NCBI RefSeq assembly: GCF_032681285.1
Contig: NZ_CP136336.1
Coordinates: forward strand, 1,971,001-2,035,000
DNA: 64,000 nt
DNA from: Piscinibacter gummiphilus
GTDB taxonomy: Bacteria; Pseudomonadota; Gammaproteobacteria; Burkholderiales; Burkholderiaceae_C
Direction of reading: 5' to 3'
Program-made: the position numbers and the translations under genes
In this document: positions 18,607-27,979 of the stretch, piece after piece
Position numbering within the stretch: the first letter of the stretch is position 1
Layout of the letters: each line of letters starts with the position of its first letter
The notes under the pieces: generated by a model
Database searches by the model: none
What the model was told of the DNA's origin: nothing
What the model saw: only the letters and a program-made list of their open reading frames with translations

Positions 18607-19260
18607 TTAGAAGTGAAACCGCGAAGGCTCGTCGAAGCCCACGAGGCGCTGGGCCACGGTGTCGAAGAGGTTTACGCTCTTGAACTCGTTCTCGCCCACG
18701 CGGGTCACGAGCACGGCGTTCATCACCGGCTCCTGGCCGACGATGGCGGCGAGGCGGCCGCCGACCTTGAGCTCGTTGAGCAGGTTCTGCGGGATCGACG
18801 CCACCGAGCCCGAGAGCAGGATCACGTCGAACGGGCCAGCGGTGGGCAGGCGTTTGCTGCCGTCGCCTTCCATCACGCTCACATTGGTGACTGAGGCGCG
18901 CTTCAGGTTCTCGGAGGCGAGCCTGGCCAGCGTCGGGTCGCTCTCGAGCGTGACGACCTGGCGCGCCTTGTGCGCCAGCAGCGCGGCCATGTGGCCGGAG
19001 CCGGCGCCGATCTCGAGCGCACGCTCGTGCTTGCGCACTTCGAGCTCCTGCAGCAGGCGGGCTTCGATCTTGGGCGCCAGCATGCACTGGCCGTTCGGCA
19101 GGGGCACCTCGGTGTCGAAGAACGCCATGCTGCGGTAGGCAGCGGGCACGAAATCCTCGCGCTTGACCACGGCCAGCAGGGACAGGACGCTCGCGTCCAG
19201 CACGTCCCAGGGGCGGATCTGCTGTTCGATCATGTTGAAGCGGGCTTGCTCGGTGTTCAT
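18607..19260 (-). CDS. Protein-L-isoaspartate O-methyltransferase family protein
   Basis: SAM-dependent methyltransferase of 217 residues. The SAM-binding motif LEIGAGSGHMAALLA lies at about 80-94, followed by VVTLESDPTLA and VMEGDGS. The N-terminus (FNMIEQQIRPWDV, then VPAAYRSMAFFDTEVPLPNGQCML) matches the Pcm-like group found beside tolC in betaproteobacteria. The classical Pcm loop is less well conserved here, so isoaspartate repair is probable but not certain. It sits between the RND pump gene and tolC, 52 bases before tolC. Confidence 0.85.
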   Translation of the reverse strand: MNTEQARFNMIEQQIRPWDVLDASVLSLLAVVKREDFVPAAYRSMAFFDTEVPLPNGQCMLAPKIEARLLQELEVRKHERALEIGAGSGHMAALLAHKARQVVTLESDPTLARLASENLKRASVTNVSVMEGDGSKRLPTAGPFDVILLSGSVASIPQNLLNELKVGGRLAAIVGQEPVMNAVLVTRVGENEFKSVNLFDTVAQRLVGFDEPSRFHF

Positions 19261-19300
19261 GGCGTGTTCTCGTTAAGACAGATGGGGTGAGCCAAAAATT

Positions 19301-22300
19301 CTATTTCCCGCCCGCGGGTTGCGGCGCAATGTCAGCAGCGGGGGCGGGCTGGCCGGCGAACTTGCGCTTGAGCCAGGCGGAGAAGTCGTCGAGGTAGCAG
19401 TAGATGACGGGCACCACGACGAGCGTGAGCAGCGACGAGGTGATGACCCCGCCGATCACCGCCTGCCCCATGGGCGCACGCTGCTCCGAGCCTTCGGAGA
19501 GCGCGAAGGCGAGCGGCACCATGCCGAAGACCATCGCCAGCGTGGTCATGAGGATCGGGCGCAGCCGCACTTCGGCCGCATGCAGCAGGGCGGCTTCGCG
19601 GCCCATCGGCGCGTCGCCGTGCTCGCCCTGGCGGGCGCGGATCGCGAAGTCGACCAGCAGGATGGCGTTCTTCGTCACCAGGCCCATCAGCATCACGATG
19701 CCGATGATGCTGAACATGTTGAGCGTGGAGCCGAAGACCAGCAGCGTGAGCACCACGCCGATCAGCGTGAGCGGCAGCGACGCCATCAGCGCGATGGGCT
19801 GGAGGAAGCTCTTGAACTGGCTCGCGAGGATCATGTAGATGAAGACGATGGCGAGCGCCAGCGCGCCGATGGCGTACTGGAACGACTCGTTCATGTTCTT
19901 CGTCGAGCCACCGAAGCTGTAGCGGTAGCCAGGCGGCCAGGCCACGCTGTCGAGCACGCGGCGGATGTCGGCCGACACCTCGCCCGAGCTTCGGCCATAG
20001 GCGTTGGCATCGACGTTGATCTCGCGGTTGAGGTCGCGCCGGTTGATCTGGTTGAGGCCGGTCGAGGGCTTCACATCGGCCACCTGCGACAGGCGCACGA
20101 TGCGCGGCGAGCCGTCGGCCGCAGCTGTGACGTTGATGGGCACGCGCAGCAGGTCGGTGACATCGGTGCGCGCTTCGGGCGTGACGCGCACGTTCACGTC
20201 GTAGTTCTCGCCGTCGGGCGCGCGCCAGTTGCCGGCGGTGGTGCCGGCCACGAGCGTGCGCAGCGTGCCGGCCAGCGCGTTGACGTTGAGACCGAGGTCG
20301 GCGGCGGCGTCGCGCTTCACGTCGATCGACACGGTGGGTTTGTTGGGCTTGAGCGTGCTGTCGAGGTCCACCAGGCCGGGGATCTCGCGCAGCTTGGGCA
20401 TGATGAGGTTCGACAGCCGCTCCAGCTCCGCGAGGTCGGGCCCCTGGATGGAGAACTGCAGGCTCTTGCCGCCGCCGAGATCGGTCACGCCGATGTTGGT
20501 GACGGTGACGCCGGGTATGCGCGCGAGCCGCTCGCGCAGCGGTGCAGTGAGCTGGTCGACGCTGCGGGTGCGGTCCTTGCGGTCGACCAGGCGCACGTAG
20601 ACAGACCCGTAGATCTTGCCGGGCGCGCCCACGCCGTTGATGGTGGTCACGGTGTGGCGCACCTCGGGCATCTCGCGCAGCACGGCGTCGATCTGGCGGG
20701 CGCGGGCTTCGGTGGTCTCGAGCGACGAGCCGACCGGCGTGTAGAAGTTGAGCTGCGTCTCCGAGAAGTCGGCCTTCGGGATGAACTCGGCGCCGAGGAT
20801 GGGGATCACGAAGAAGCTCGCGACGAAGGTGGCGAGTGCGACCAGCAGCGTCTTGAACTTGTGCCTGAGCGACCAGCCGAGGATGTGCTGGTAGGCATCG
20901 GACAGCCACTCGGTCAGGCGATCGAACACCGCGGTGACGCGGCCGATGGTCTTGTCGTACAGCGTGACCGGCGGGCCGCGGCGGCCGTGCTCATGCGCCT
21001 GCGGGTCGTGCCACACGCTCGAGAGCATCGGGTCGAGCGTGAAGCTCACGAACATCGAGATCAGCACCGCCGCGACGATGGTGATGCCGAACTGGTGGAA
21101 GAACTTGCCGACGATGCCGCCCATGAAGCCGATGGGCAGGAACACCGCCACGATCGACAGCGTGGTGGCGAGCACGGCCAGGCCAATCTCGTTGGTGCCG
21201 TCGAGCGCGGCCTGCATCGGGGTCTTGCCCAGCTGCACGTGGCGCACGATGTTTTCGCGCACCACGATCGCATCGTCGATCAGGAGGCCCACGCACAGGC
21301 TCAGCGCCATCATCGTGATGCCGTTGATCGTGAAGCCGAAGGCATACATGAAGAGGAAGGTGCCGATCAGCGCGATCGGGAGCGTCAGGCCCGTGATGAC
21401 GGTCGAGCGCCACGAGTTCAGGAACAGGAAGACGATGAGCACCGTGAGCGCCGCGCCTTCGATGAGCGTCTGCGTGACGTTGGCCACCGAGACGCGGATC
21501 GAGCGCGAGTTGTCACGGTTGACCTCGACCTTCACGCCCGGCGGCACGAGCGGGGCCACGTCCTTGAGGGCGGCCTGCAGGCCGTCGACCACGGCGATGG
21601 TGTTCTCGCCCTGCGACTTCTGCACCGACAGCAGCACCGTGCGCTGGCCGTTGTAGAGCGCGAGGCTCTCGATCTCCTGCGGTCCGTCGACCACGTCGGC
21701 CACCTGCCAGAGCTTGATCGCGTTGCCGCCACGGCGGGCCACCACGATCTCGCGGAAGTCTTCCGGGCGCTTGAGACGCGCGTTGATCTGCACCACGCGC
21801 TCCTGCTCGGCCGACTGCAGGGCGCCCATCGGCAGCTCCTGGTTCTCGCTCTTCACGGCGGCGAGCACCTGGTCGACGCTCACGCCCATTGCTTCGAGCG
21901 CGGCCGGGCGCAGGTAGAGGTTGACCTGGCGCTTGACGCCACCCACCACCGTGACGGAGCCCACGCCGCGCACGTTTTCCAGGCGCTTTTGCAGCACCTG
22001 CGTGGCCCAGGTGGTGAGCTCCTGCGGCGACTTCTTGCCCTCCGGTGCCAGCACGGCCACGTTGAAGATCGGCGCGCTCTGCGGGTCGAAGCGGAAGATG
22101 CGCGGCTCCTTCACCTCGTCGCGCAGGTTGGGGCGGATCAGCGCGATCTTCTCTCGCACATCGTCGGCGGCCTTGCGGCCATCGACGTCGAGGTTGAATT
22201 CGACGACCACCACCGACGTGCCCTCATACGAGCGCGACGAGAGGGCGTTGATGCCGGCGATGGTGTTGACCGCTTCTTCGACCTTCTTGCTGATCTCGGC

Positions 22301-22480
22301 CTCGACGATCTCGGGCGAGGCGCCGGGGTAGTCCATCTGGACGACGACCGTCGGGAAGTCGACGTTCGGGAACTGGTCGACCGCGAGCCGCTGCACGCTG
22401 AAGAGACCGAGCACCACGAAGGCCAGCATGACCATCGTGGCCATCACCGGGTTGCTGATGGAAACGCGCGTGAACCACAT
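19301..22480 (-). CDS. RND efflux pump, HAE1 (AcrB/MexB-like) inner membrane subunit
   Basis: Proton-driven trimeric exporter of 1059 residues. It has the RND layout: helix 1 at the extreme N-terminus, a large periplasmic loop, a helix cluster, and a repeat of both. Helix 4 has LCVGLLIDDAIVVREN with the paired proton-relay Asp residues. The pore-domain motif NVDFPTVVVQMDYPGASPE-like region and the C-terminal GLVTKNAILLVDFA helix are conserved. It lies 12 bases downstream of its adaptor gene and upstream of pcm-tolC. The substrates are not predictable; the TetR gene upstream is the likely repressor. Confidence 0.95.
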   Translation of the reverse strand: MWFTRVSISNPVMATMVMLAFVVLGLFSVQRLAVDQFPNVDFPTVVVQMDYPGASPEIVEAEISKKVEEAVNTIAGINALSSRSYEGTSVVVVEFNLDVDGRKAADDVREKIALIRPNLRDEVKEPRIFRFDPQSAPIFNVAVLAPEGKKSPQELTTWATQVLQKRLENVRGVGSVTVVGGVKRQVNLYLRPAALEAMGVSVDQVLAAVKSENQELPMGALQSAEQERVVQINARLKRPEDFREIVVARRGGNAIKLWQVADVVDGPQEIESLALYNGQRTVLLSVQKSQGENTIAVVDGLQAALKDVAPLVPPGVKVEVNRDNSRSIRVSVANVTQTLIEGAALTVLIVFLFLNSWRSTVITGLTLPIALIGTFLFMYAFGFTINGITMMALSLCVGLLIDDAIVVRENIVRHVQLGKTPMQAALDGTNEIGLAVLATTLSIVAVFLPIGFMGGIVGKFFHQFGITIVAAVLISMFVSFTLDPMLSSVWHDPQAHEHGRRGPPVTLYDKTIGRVTAVFDRLTEWLSDAYQHILGWSLRHKFKTLLVALATFVASFFVIPILGAEFIPKADFSETQLNFYTPVGSSLETTEARARQIDAVLREMPEVRHTVTTINGVGAPGKIYGSVYVRLVDRKDRTRSVDQLTAPLRERLARIPGVTVTNIGVTDLGGGKSLQFSIQGPDLAELERLSNLIMPKLREIPGLVDLDSTLKPNKPTVSIDVKRDAAADLGLNVNALAGTLRTLVAGTTAGNWRAPDGENYDVNVRVTPEARTDVTDLLRVPINVTAAADGSPRIVRLSQVADVKPSTGLNQINRRDLNREINVDANAYGRSSGEVSADIRRVLDSVAWPPGYRYSFGGSTKNMNESFQYAIGALALAIVFIYMILASQFKSFLQPIALMASLPLTLIGVVLTLLVFGSTLNMFSIIGIVMLMGLVTKNAILLVDFAIRARQGEHGDAPMGREAALLHAAEVRLRPILMTTLAMVFGMVPLAFALSEGSEQRAPMGQAVIGGVITSSLLTLVVVPVIYCYLDDFSAWLKRKFAGQPAPAADIAPQPAGGK

Positions 22481-22492
22481 GGCGGCGGCCCT

Positions 22493-23650
22493 TCAGCGGG
22501 CGGCGGCTGCGGAAGCCGGCGAAGCGATGCTGACGGGCGAGCCGTCGCGCAACTGGCCCACGGTGCCGCGGAGCACCTGCGTGCCGGCCGCCAGGCCCTG
22601 CGTGATCTCGACCACGCTCTCGCGCGTGCCGTTGATCACCGCCTCGCCACGTGCGCCGACCGTCACCGGCTTGTAGGCGATGCGGCCCTCGGCAATCGCC
22701 ATCACGTAGGGGCGGGCCTGGTCGACGCGCACCACGCCGGCCGGCACCACGAGCGCAGTGCGCCGCTGCACCTCGACCGTGCCCCGTGCAAACAGCCCCT
22801 GGCGCAACCCCGGGTGCGGCTTGACGCTCAGGTAGACCATCACCGCGCGGGTGCCCGCCTGGGTGCTCGGGTTGATGCGCGCCACGGTCGCTTCGACGGG
22901 CTCGCGGTAGCCGTCGATCTCGAGCCGGGCGGTCTGGCCTACGCGCACGTCGGCCACGTCTTCGGGCGTGACGGCGGCTTCGAGTTCGATGCGCGACAGG
23001 TCGACGACCTCGATGAGGCGGGTGTCGATGGACACACGCTCGCCCACCTGCACCAGGCGCTGCGACACCGTGCCCGAGATGGGCGCCACGAGCTGCGCAT
23101 CGGCGAGCGCCTTGCGGGCCAGGTCTGCGGCCGCTTGCGCCGCGCCGTAGTTGGCCCGGGCAGAGGCTTCGTTCGAGATCGAGGTCTCGAGACCCGTGGG
23201 CGAGATGAAGCCCTGGGCCACGAGGGCGCGGTTGTTCTCGAGCGCGCGTTTGGCGATGTCGAGCTGCGCGCGCGACGAGGCGGCCGTCTGCTCGGCCTGG
23301 CTCACGCGCAGCGTGAGTTCGGAGGTGTCGAGCTGGCCGAGCACCTGGCCGGCCTTGACCGCGTCGCCCTCGCGCACGGTGAGCGACTTCACTTCGGCGG
23401 CGACCTTGGCCTTGATGAAGGCGCTGTTGACGGCCTTTAGGCCGCCCGAGACGGCGAGCGTGCGCACGAGTTCCTGGTTGCCGGCGGCCACGAGGTCGGC
23501 CGGTGCGAGGTCATAGCTCTGCACCACCTTGGCCGGCTGAGCGGCGGCGACACGCGCCTGCCGTTTTGCATTCAACCGGCTGCCCACCAGGCCCAGCACC
23601 AGCAGCAGCACGATCCCCCCGATCGCCCACTTCAACTTTCTCTTCGTCAT
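22493..23650 (-). CDS. RND periplasmic adaptor (membrane fusion protein)
   Basis: Links the RND pump to TolC. It has 385 residues and begins with a membrane anchor (about 8-24); no lipobox is visible, so it is probably anchored by this helix. A biotinyl/lipoyl-like domain (VREGDAVKAGQVLGQLDTSEL) and its return strand (APISGTVSQRLVQVGERVS) flank a helical hairpin at about 110-190. A beta-barrel and a membrane-proximal domain follow. The gene is 13 bases downstream of the TetR gene and 12 bases upstream of the pump gene. Confidence 0.94.
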   Translation of the reverse strand: MTKRKLKWAIGGIVLLLVLGLVGSRLNAKRQARVAAAQPAKVVQSYDLAPADLVAAGNQELVRTLAVSGGLKAVNSAFIKAKVAAEVKSLTVREGDAVKAGQVLGQLDTSELTLRVSQAEQTAASSRAQLDIAKRALENNRALVAQGFISPTGLETSISNEASARANYGAAQAAADLARKALADAQLVAPISGTVSQRLVQVGERVSIDTRLIEVVDLSRIELEAAVTPEDVADVRVGQTARLEIDGYREPVEATVARINPSTQAGTRAVMVYLSVKPHPGLRQGLFARGTVEVQRRTALVVPAGVVRVDQARPYVMAIAEGRIAYKPVTVGARGEAVINGTRESVVEITQGLAAGTQVLRGTVGQLRDGSPVSIASPASAAAAR

Positions 23651-23663
23651 GACAGGTCTTCCC

Positions 23664-24341
23664 TCAGGATGCTTTTGTTGTCGTCTTCGCGGTGATGGCG
23701 GGCTTGGTCAGCAGCCCGTTGAGCATCAGCTCGATGTGGACCTCGATCACCCGGTCGGGGTCGAAGTCCATGCCTTCGAGCGGGCACGCGCCGAAGGAAT
23801 TCTTGTGCAGCGACATGAAGATCAGCGGCGCGATCAACGCGTGCATCGCCTCTTCATAGGGGAGGGGGCGGAACTCGCCGCGCTCCACGCCGCGGCGCAG
23901 CGTGCGGATCAGCAGCTCGGATGACGGCTGGATCACCTCGTCGCGGTAGAACTGCGCGATCTCGGGGAAGTTGCGCACCTCCGCCATCATGATCTTGTGG
24001 ATGCCGCCGGCCGGCGAACTGCCCACACGCGTCCACCACATGCGCATCAGCATGGCGAGCAACTCGGCGGTCGGGCCTTCGAAGTTGTCGACGATGCCGG
24101 CGCCTTCGGCGATCAAGCCGCTGTAGTTTTGCTGGATCACTGCCTTGAGCAGCTCTTCCTTGCTCGGGTAATAGAGATAGAGCGTGCCCTTGGAGACACC
24201 GGCGCGCACCGCGACTTCGTCGGAGCGTGTGGCGGCGAATCCCTTTTCGACGAAGAGCGCAAGCGCGGCGTCGAGCAGTTCCTGGGGGCGCGCTTCCTTG
24301 CGCCGCTGGCGCGTGGGCGCGGCCGATGATGTTTTGGACAT
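23664..24341 (-). CDS. TetR/AcrR-family repressor
   Basis: Probable repressor of the efflux operon that follows it. The N-terminal helix-turn-helix (ARPQELLDAALALFVEKGF, then VAVRAGVSKGTLYLYYPSKEELL) spans about residues 16-62; the C-terminal part should bind an effector and dimerise. The ATG at 24341 gives 225 residues. The frame opens further upstream at 24374, but that would place codons across the candidate operator. It ends 13 bases before the adaptor gene. Confidence 0.92.
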   Translation of the reverse strand: MSKTSSAAPTRQRRKEARPQELLDAALALFVEKGFAATRSDEVAVRAGVSKGTLYLYYPSKEELLKAVIQQNYSGLIAEGAGIVDNFEGPTAELLAMLMRMWWTRVGSSPAGGIHKIMMAEVRNFPEIAQFYRDEVIQPSSELLIRTLRRGVERGEFRPLPYEEAMHALIAPLIFMSLHKNSFGACPLEGMDFDPDRVIEVHIELMLNGLLTKPAITAKTTTKAS

Positions 24342-24359
24342 GAAGGGGGGTTGAGATAC

Positions 24360-24373
24360 TGACCAACCAGTCA
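24360..24373. promoter_or_regulatory. Candidate TetR operator
   Basis: TGAC-N6-GTCA (TGACCAACCAGTCA) is a dyad within an AT-rich stretch 19 bases upstream of the repressor ATG. This placement and the TGAC/GTCA half-sites are common for autoregulated AcrR-like repressors. Confidence 0.55.
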
Positions 24374-24527
24374 TTAATGTATCTGCCTTAGACGCGGTGG
24401 GTCAACCAAAGGCCCGTGAAGCTTTGCAAAGACTTGATCGGCCGCAAGGGCCAGGGTGGGGCGGCCCGCGCAATCCAAGGGCAAAAGTGCGCCGCTATCA
24501 TGCGGCGTCTTTTTTGAGGGGTCGCAT

Positions 24528-25385
24528 TTGGACGTCGTACTGCTGCTGAAGGCAGCCATCATGGGCATCGTCGAAGGCCTGACGGAATTCCTGCCCATCT
24601 CCAGCACCGGCCACCTGATCCTTGCAGGCTCCCTGCTCGACTTCACCGGCGACACCGTCAAGGTGTTCGAGATTGCCATCCAGACCGGCGCCATGCTGTC
24701 GGTGATCTGGGAGTACCGCGTGCGCCTCGGCCGCACGGTGGTCGGCATCACGCACGACCCGGTGGCACAGCGCTTTGCGCGCAACGTGATCGTGGCGTTC
24801 GTGCCGGCGGCCGTGTTCGGCCTGCTGCTGGGCAGCGTCATCAAGCAGCACCTCTTCAAGCCGGTGCCGGTGGCCATCGCCTTCATCGTGGGTGGCCTGA
24901 TCATCCTGTGGGTGGAGCGGCGCCACAAACGGCTCTATGGCGAGAGCGACACCGAAGGCACGCGGCAGGCGCGGGTGGAGACGGTCGACGAGATGACCGC
25001 GCTGGACGCGCTGAAGGTCGGCCTGCTGCAATGCCTCGCGCTGATTCCCGGCACCAGTCGCTCGGGCGCCACGATCATCGGCTCCATCGTGCTCGGCTTC
25101 TCGCGCAAGGCGGCCACCGAGTTCAGCTTCTACCTCGGCATTCCCACGCTGATGGCCGCGGGCGCGTATTCGGTGTGGAAGCAGCGCGATCTCCTGCACT
25201 GGGGTGACCTGCCGATGTTTCTCGTGGGCACGGTGTTCGCGTTCATCAGCGCCTTGCTGTGCATCCGCTGGCTGATCCGGTACGTGTCGACGCACGACTT
25301 CACGGTCTTCGCGTGGTACCGCATCGTGTTCGGCCTGATCGTGCTCGCGACGGCCTACACCGGCCTCGTCACCTGGGCGGCCTGA
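24528..25385 (+). CDS. uppP: Undecaprenyl-diphosphatase UppP (BacA)
   Basis: Polytopic inner membrane phosphatase that regenerates undecaprenyl phosphate for peptidoglycan and LPS polymer synthesis. It has 285 residues with both signature loops: [16 protein letters not shown] near the N-terminus and [12 protein letters not shown] near 180. The start is TTG at 24528, preceded by GAGGGG at suitable spacing; the residues encoded upstream are polar and atypical. The gene is divergent from the TetR gene and ends one base before the convergent trmB stop. Confidence 0.95.
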   Translation: MDVVLLLKAAIMGIVEGLTEFLPISSTGHLILAGSLLDFTGDTVKVFEIAIQTGAMLSVIWEYRVRLGRTVVGITHDPVAQRFARNVIVAFVPAAVFGLLLGSVIKQHLFKPVPVAIAFIVGGLIILWVERRHKRLYGESDTEGTRQARVETVDEMTALDALKVGLLQCLALIPGTSRSGATIIGSIVLGFSRKAATEFSFYLGIPTLMAAGAYSVWKQRDLLHWGDLPMFLVGTVFAFISALLCIRWLIRYVSTHDFTVFAWYRIVFGLIVLATAYTGLVTWAA

Positions 25386-26096
25386 TCAAGCTTTCCGGAA
25401 GACGAGGTCCCACACGCCGTGGCCGAGCTTGAGGCCACGGTTCTCGAACTTGGTGAGCGGCCGGTAGTCCGGCTTGGGCGCGTAACCCTCGGCGGTGTTG
25501 CGCAGCCCCGGCTCGGCGGACAGCACTTCCAGCATCTGCTCGGCGTAAGGCTGCCAGTCGGTCGCACAGTGCAGGTAGCCGCCCGGTGCGAGCCGCGTCA
25601 CGAGCTTCGCGACGAAGGGCGCCTGGATCAGGCGGCGCTTGTTGTGCTTCTTCTTGTGCCACGGGTCGGGGAAGAAGACGTGCACGCCGGCCAGCGAGGC
25701 GGGCGCGACCATGTGCTCCAGCACCTCCACCGCATCGTGCTGGACGATGCGGACGTTGGCGAGCTGCTGCTCGTCGATGAGCTTGAGCAGGGCGCCCACG
25801 CCCGGCGTGTGGACCTCGATGCCGAGGAAGTCGGTGCCGGGCAGGGCCTGCGCGATCTGCGCGGTGGCCTGGCCCATGCCGAAGCCGATCTCCACCACGA
25901 GCGGCGCCTGGCGGCCGAAGGTGGCCACGGGGTCGAGCACCTGCGGCGCGTAGGGCAGCACGAAGCGCGGCCCGAGCGTCTCGAGGGCGCGGATCTGGCC
26001 CGTGCCCATGCGGCCGGCACGGACCACGAAGCTCTTGATGCCGCGCCGCGGGGGAGATGAAGGAGAAGAGGTGTCGTCGCTCATGGGGGCACGCAT
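25386..26096 (-). CDS. trmB: tRNA (guanine-N7-)-methyltransferase
   Basis: Methylates G46 in the variable loop of tRNAs using SAM. It has 236 residues from ATG 26096; an internal ATG at 26084 is equally possible. The SAM motif [17 protein letters not shown] lies near 70-85, followed by [12 protein letters not shown], the catalytic region [19 protein letters not shown] and a C-terminal [17 protein letters not shown], all typical of TrmB. It converges with uppP with no gap. Confidence 0.96.
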   Translation of the reverse strand: MRAPMSDDTSSPSSPPRRGIKSFVVRAGRMGTGQIRALETLGPRFVLPYAPQVLDPVATFGRQAPLVVEIGFGMGQATAQIAQALPGTDFLGIEVHTPGVGALLKLIDEQQLANVRIVQHDAVEVLEHMVAPASLAGVHVFFPDPWHKKKHNKRRLIQAPFVAKLVTRLAPGGYLHCATDWQPYAEQMLEVLSAEPGLRNTAEGYAPKPDYRPLTKFENRGLKLGHGVWDLVFRKA

Positions 26097-26135
26097 TGTG
26101 CCTCGTGCCCCCTCAAGCGACGACCGCGTGCAGGC

Positions 26136-27767
26136 TCAGAGGCCGCCTTCCCACAGCTTCAGGTCGGGGGCGTAGTTGCCTGCGCCGTAGGCCGAGCAGA
26201 AGGCGGTGTTGTTGCCACGGTAGGTCGGGTCGAGTGCCACCACCGCCGGGCGGATGGCCTGCCAGAAGCGGCCGGGCTCTTCACCCGACTGGCCACCGGA
26301 GTCCTTCACCACGATCACCATGTCGAGGCCACGGTGCACGATGATGTACTGGCCACCGAGGCCCGCGGCGAAGAACACGCCCACGTCGTACTGCTGCGCG
26401 GGGCAGCCGGCGGTGCGCAGACAGCTCGGGGCGTTCGACACCGGGCCGTGCGGGTAGGCGCGGTACTGCGGCTTGGGCGCGCAGCTGTCGGCCTCGTTCA
26501 GCCAGGTGAGGTAGCCGTAGCGGGTGTTGGCGTCTTCGAACGAGGTGTGCGCGAGGTTGTGCAGGTAGTTCACGTCGACCAGGCGCTGGCCGTTCCACAC
26601 GCCGCCGTTGTTCATCAGGAGGCCCAGACGTGCCATGTCGCGGATGGTCGTCTGCCAGCTGGTCGCGAAGTTCTTGCTGCTCGACGAGGTGCCCCAGGTG
26701 GAGTTCTCGAAACCCAGCGGCTGGGCGAGGTAGCGCGTCCAGAAGGCGCCGATGTTGCTGCCCAGCCGTGTGGTGTCTTGCGCTACCACGGTGTTGATGA
26801 CGTCGCTCAGGCGGTTGATGGCGTCGCTTCCGACCGTGTCGTACTGGAACTCGCGGTTCGGGTAGTTGAGGTTGGGCGATGCGTCGCTCACCATGCCCAG
26901 CACGTGTGCCGTGGTCGAGGCCTGCTGGAAGGTGAAGCTGTCGAGCCAGTGGTCGATGCGCTGGAACTCGCCGAGCGGCCCGCGCTTGCGCGTGGTGGTG
27001 ACGGGGATGTTCTTCGTCTGGTGGATCAGGGCGCCGATGGTCAGCGCCCCCATCGTCTTGGTGGTCGAGTAGACCTGGCTCACCGAATCGCGCCCGCTCG
27101 GGTAGTACTCGTGGCAGAGCTTGCCGTAGCGAACGATGGCATATGACAGGCCGAGCGTGCGGTTGGCCGATTGCAGCGCGGCGGGGTCGAGCTTGCATTC
27201 GGCGGCGACGTTGGCGGCCGAGACGAGGGTCCACGGGCCGGTGCCGGGGTCGCGCAGGCCGCCGGTGGGCGGCGGTGTGTCGGTGCGCGTGCCTTCGATG
27301 CGGGCGTGGGTGACCGTGTACGACTCGGTGGCGCTGTTGGCGTTCACGCGGAAGCGGATGTAGAGCGAGGCCTGCCCCGCGGCGGTGGTCGGGAGGGCGA
27401 AGGTCGCGGCCCCCGAGGCGCTGTTGCTCGACTCGAGCACGGTGTAGGTGCTGCCGTTGGTCGAGAACTCGACGATGCCAGCCTCGCCGGTGTCGAGCCC
27501 GGTGGAGCTGCGGCTGAACTGCAGCGTGAGGTTGGTGAAGCCCACGGTGCTGATGGGCGCGGAGCGGATGGCGCCGTCCGCACTCAGCAGCGATGCCGTC
27601 ATGCGCGCGCCGTAGCTGCCGGTGCTGACGCTGCCGGTGGAGGTGAAGCCGCCAAGGCCGGCACTGAAGGTCTGGTCGAGCAGCACGTCGGCCTGGGCGG
27701 CGGCGGTGCAGAGGGTGAGGCCCAGGCCGCAGAGCAGCCGGTTCATCCGGTTCAGGGGGAAGGTCAC
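26136..27767 (-). CDS. Secreted serine hydrolase of the beta-lactamase/penicillin-binding fold
   Basis: Exported protein of 543 residues. The GTG start is supported by AAGGAG 5 bases upstream and a signal peptide ending near AAAQA. Residues about 28-160 form a Ser/Thr/Gly-rich beta domain that looks like a carbohydrate- or surface-binding module. A PPPTGG linker leads to a class C beta-lactamase-like domain. Its nucleophile motif is Ser234-x-x-Lys237 (STTK), the second motif is probably the Tyr in FQYDT, and the third is HRG, replacing KTG as in esterases of this family. An esterase or peptidase role is more likely than beta-lactam resistance. It stands alone. Confidence 0.85.
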   Translation of the reverse strand: MTFPLNRMNRLLCGLGLTLCTAAAQADVLLDQTFSAGLGGFTSTGSVSTGSYGARMTASLLSADGAIRSAPISTVGFTNLTLQFSRSSTGLDTGEAGIVEFSTNGSTYTVLESSNSASGAATFALPTTAAGQASLYIRFRVNANSATESYTVTHARIEGTRTDTPPPTGGLRDPGTGPWTLVSAANVAAECKLDPAALQSANRTLGLSYAIVRYGKLCHEYYPSGRDSVSQVYSTTKTMGALTIGALIHQTKNIPVTTTRKRGPLGEFQRIDHWLDSFTFQQASTTAHVLGMVSDASPNLNYPNREFQYDTVGSDAINRLSDVINTVVAQDTTRLGSNIGAFWTRYLAQPLGFENSTWGTSSSSKNFATSWQTTIRDMARLGLLMNNGGVWNGQRLVDVNYLHNLAHTSFEDANTRYGYLTWLNEADSCAPKPQYRAYPHGPVSNAPSCLRTAGCPAQQYDVGVFFAAGLGGQYIIVHRGLDMVIVVKDSGGQSGEEPGRFWQAIRPAVVALDPTYRGNNTAFCSAYGAGNYAPDLKLWEGGL

Positions 27768-27965
27768 GGTGTCTCCTTTGAAGCTTTTTGCCGAGGCGCG
27801 AATATGAACTGGCGTGCAAAAAGAGCGAATATCGATTTCCCGAGGCCGCGTTCTCCGGTGGAAAACACGCGCTCGCCCGTGCGATCCCGGTCGGGAGTGC
27901 GGGCTTGTATCGAGCGGGCGCGTTGCGCAAAGCCCGAGCGCCTGCTCACTATTGACGCTGCTGCC

Positions 27966-27971
27966 TAGAAT
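27966..27971 (+). promoter_or_regulatory. Candidate -10 of the LpxO-like gene
   Basis: TAGAAT, then CCGCGCCC, then ATG: only 8 bases separate the hexamer from the start codon, and there is no ribosome binding site. The 212-base divergent region (27768-27979) otherwise shows only two copies of a GCGAATAT octamer. Confidence 0.45.
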
Positions 27972-27979
27972 CCGCGCCC

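Noticed and set aside
19319..23440. Long plus-strand open frame across the RND pump and adaptor genes
   Set aside because: It is an antisense shadow: biased Arg/His/Asp composition, no domains, and the opposite strand has unmistakable RND and adaptor motifs.
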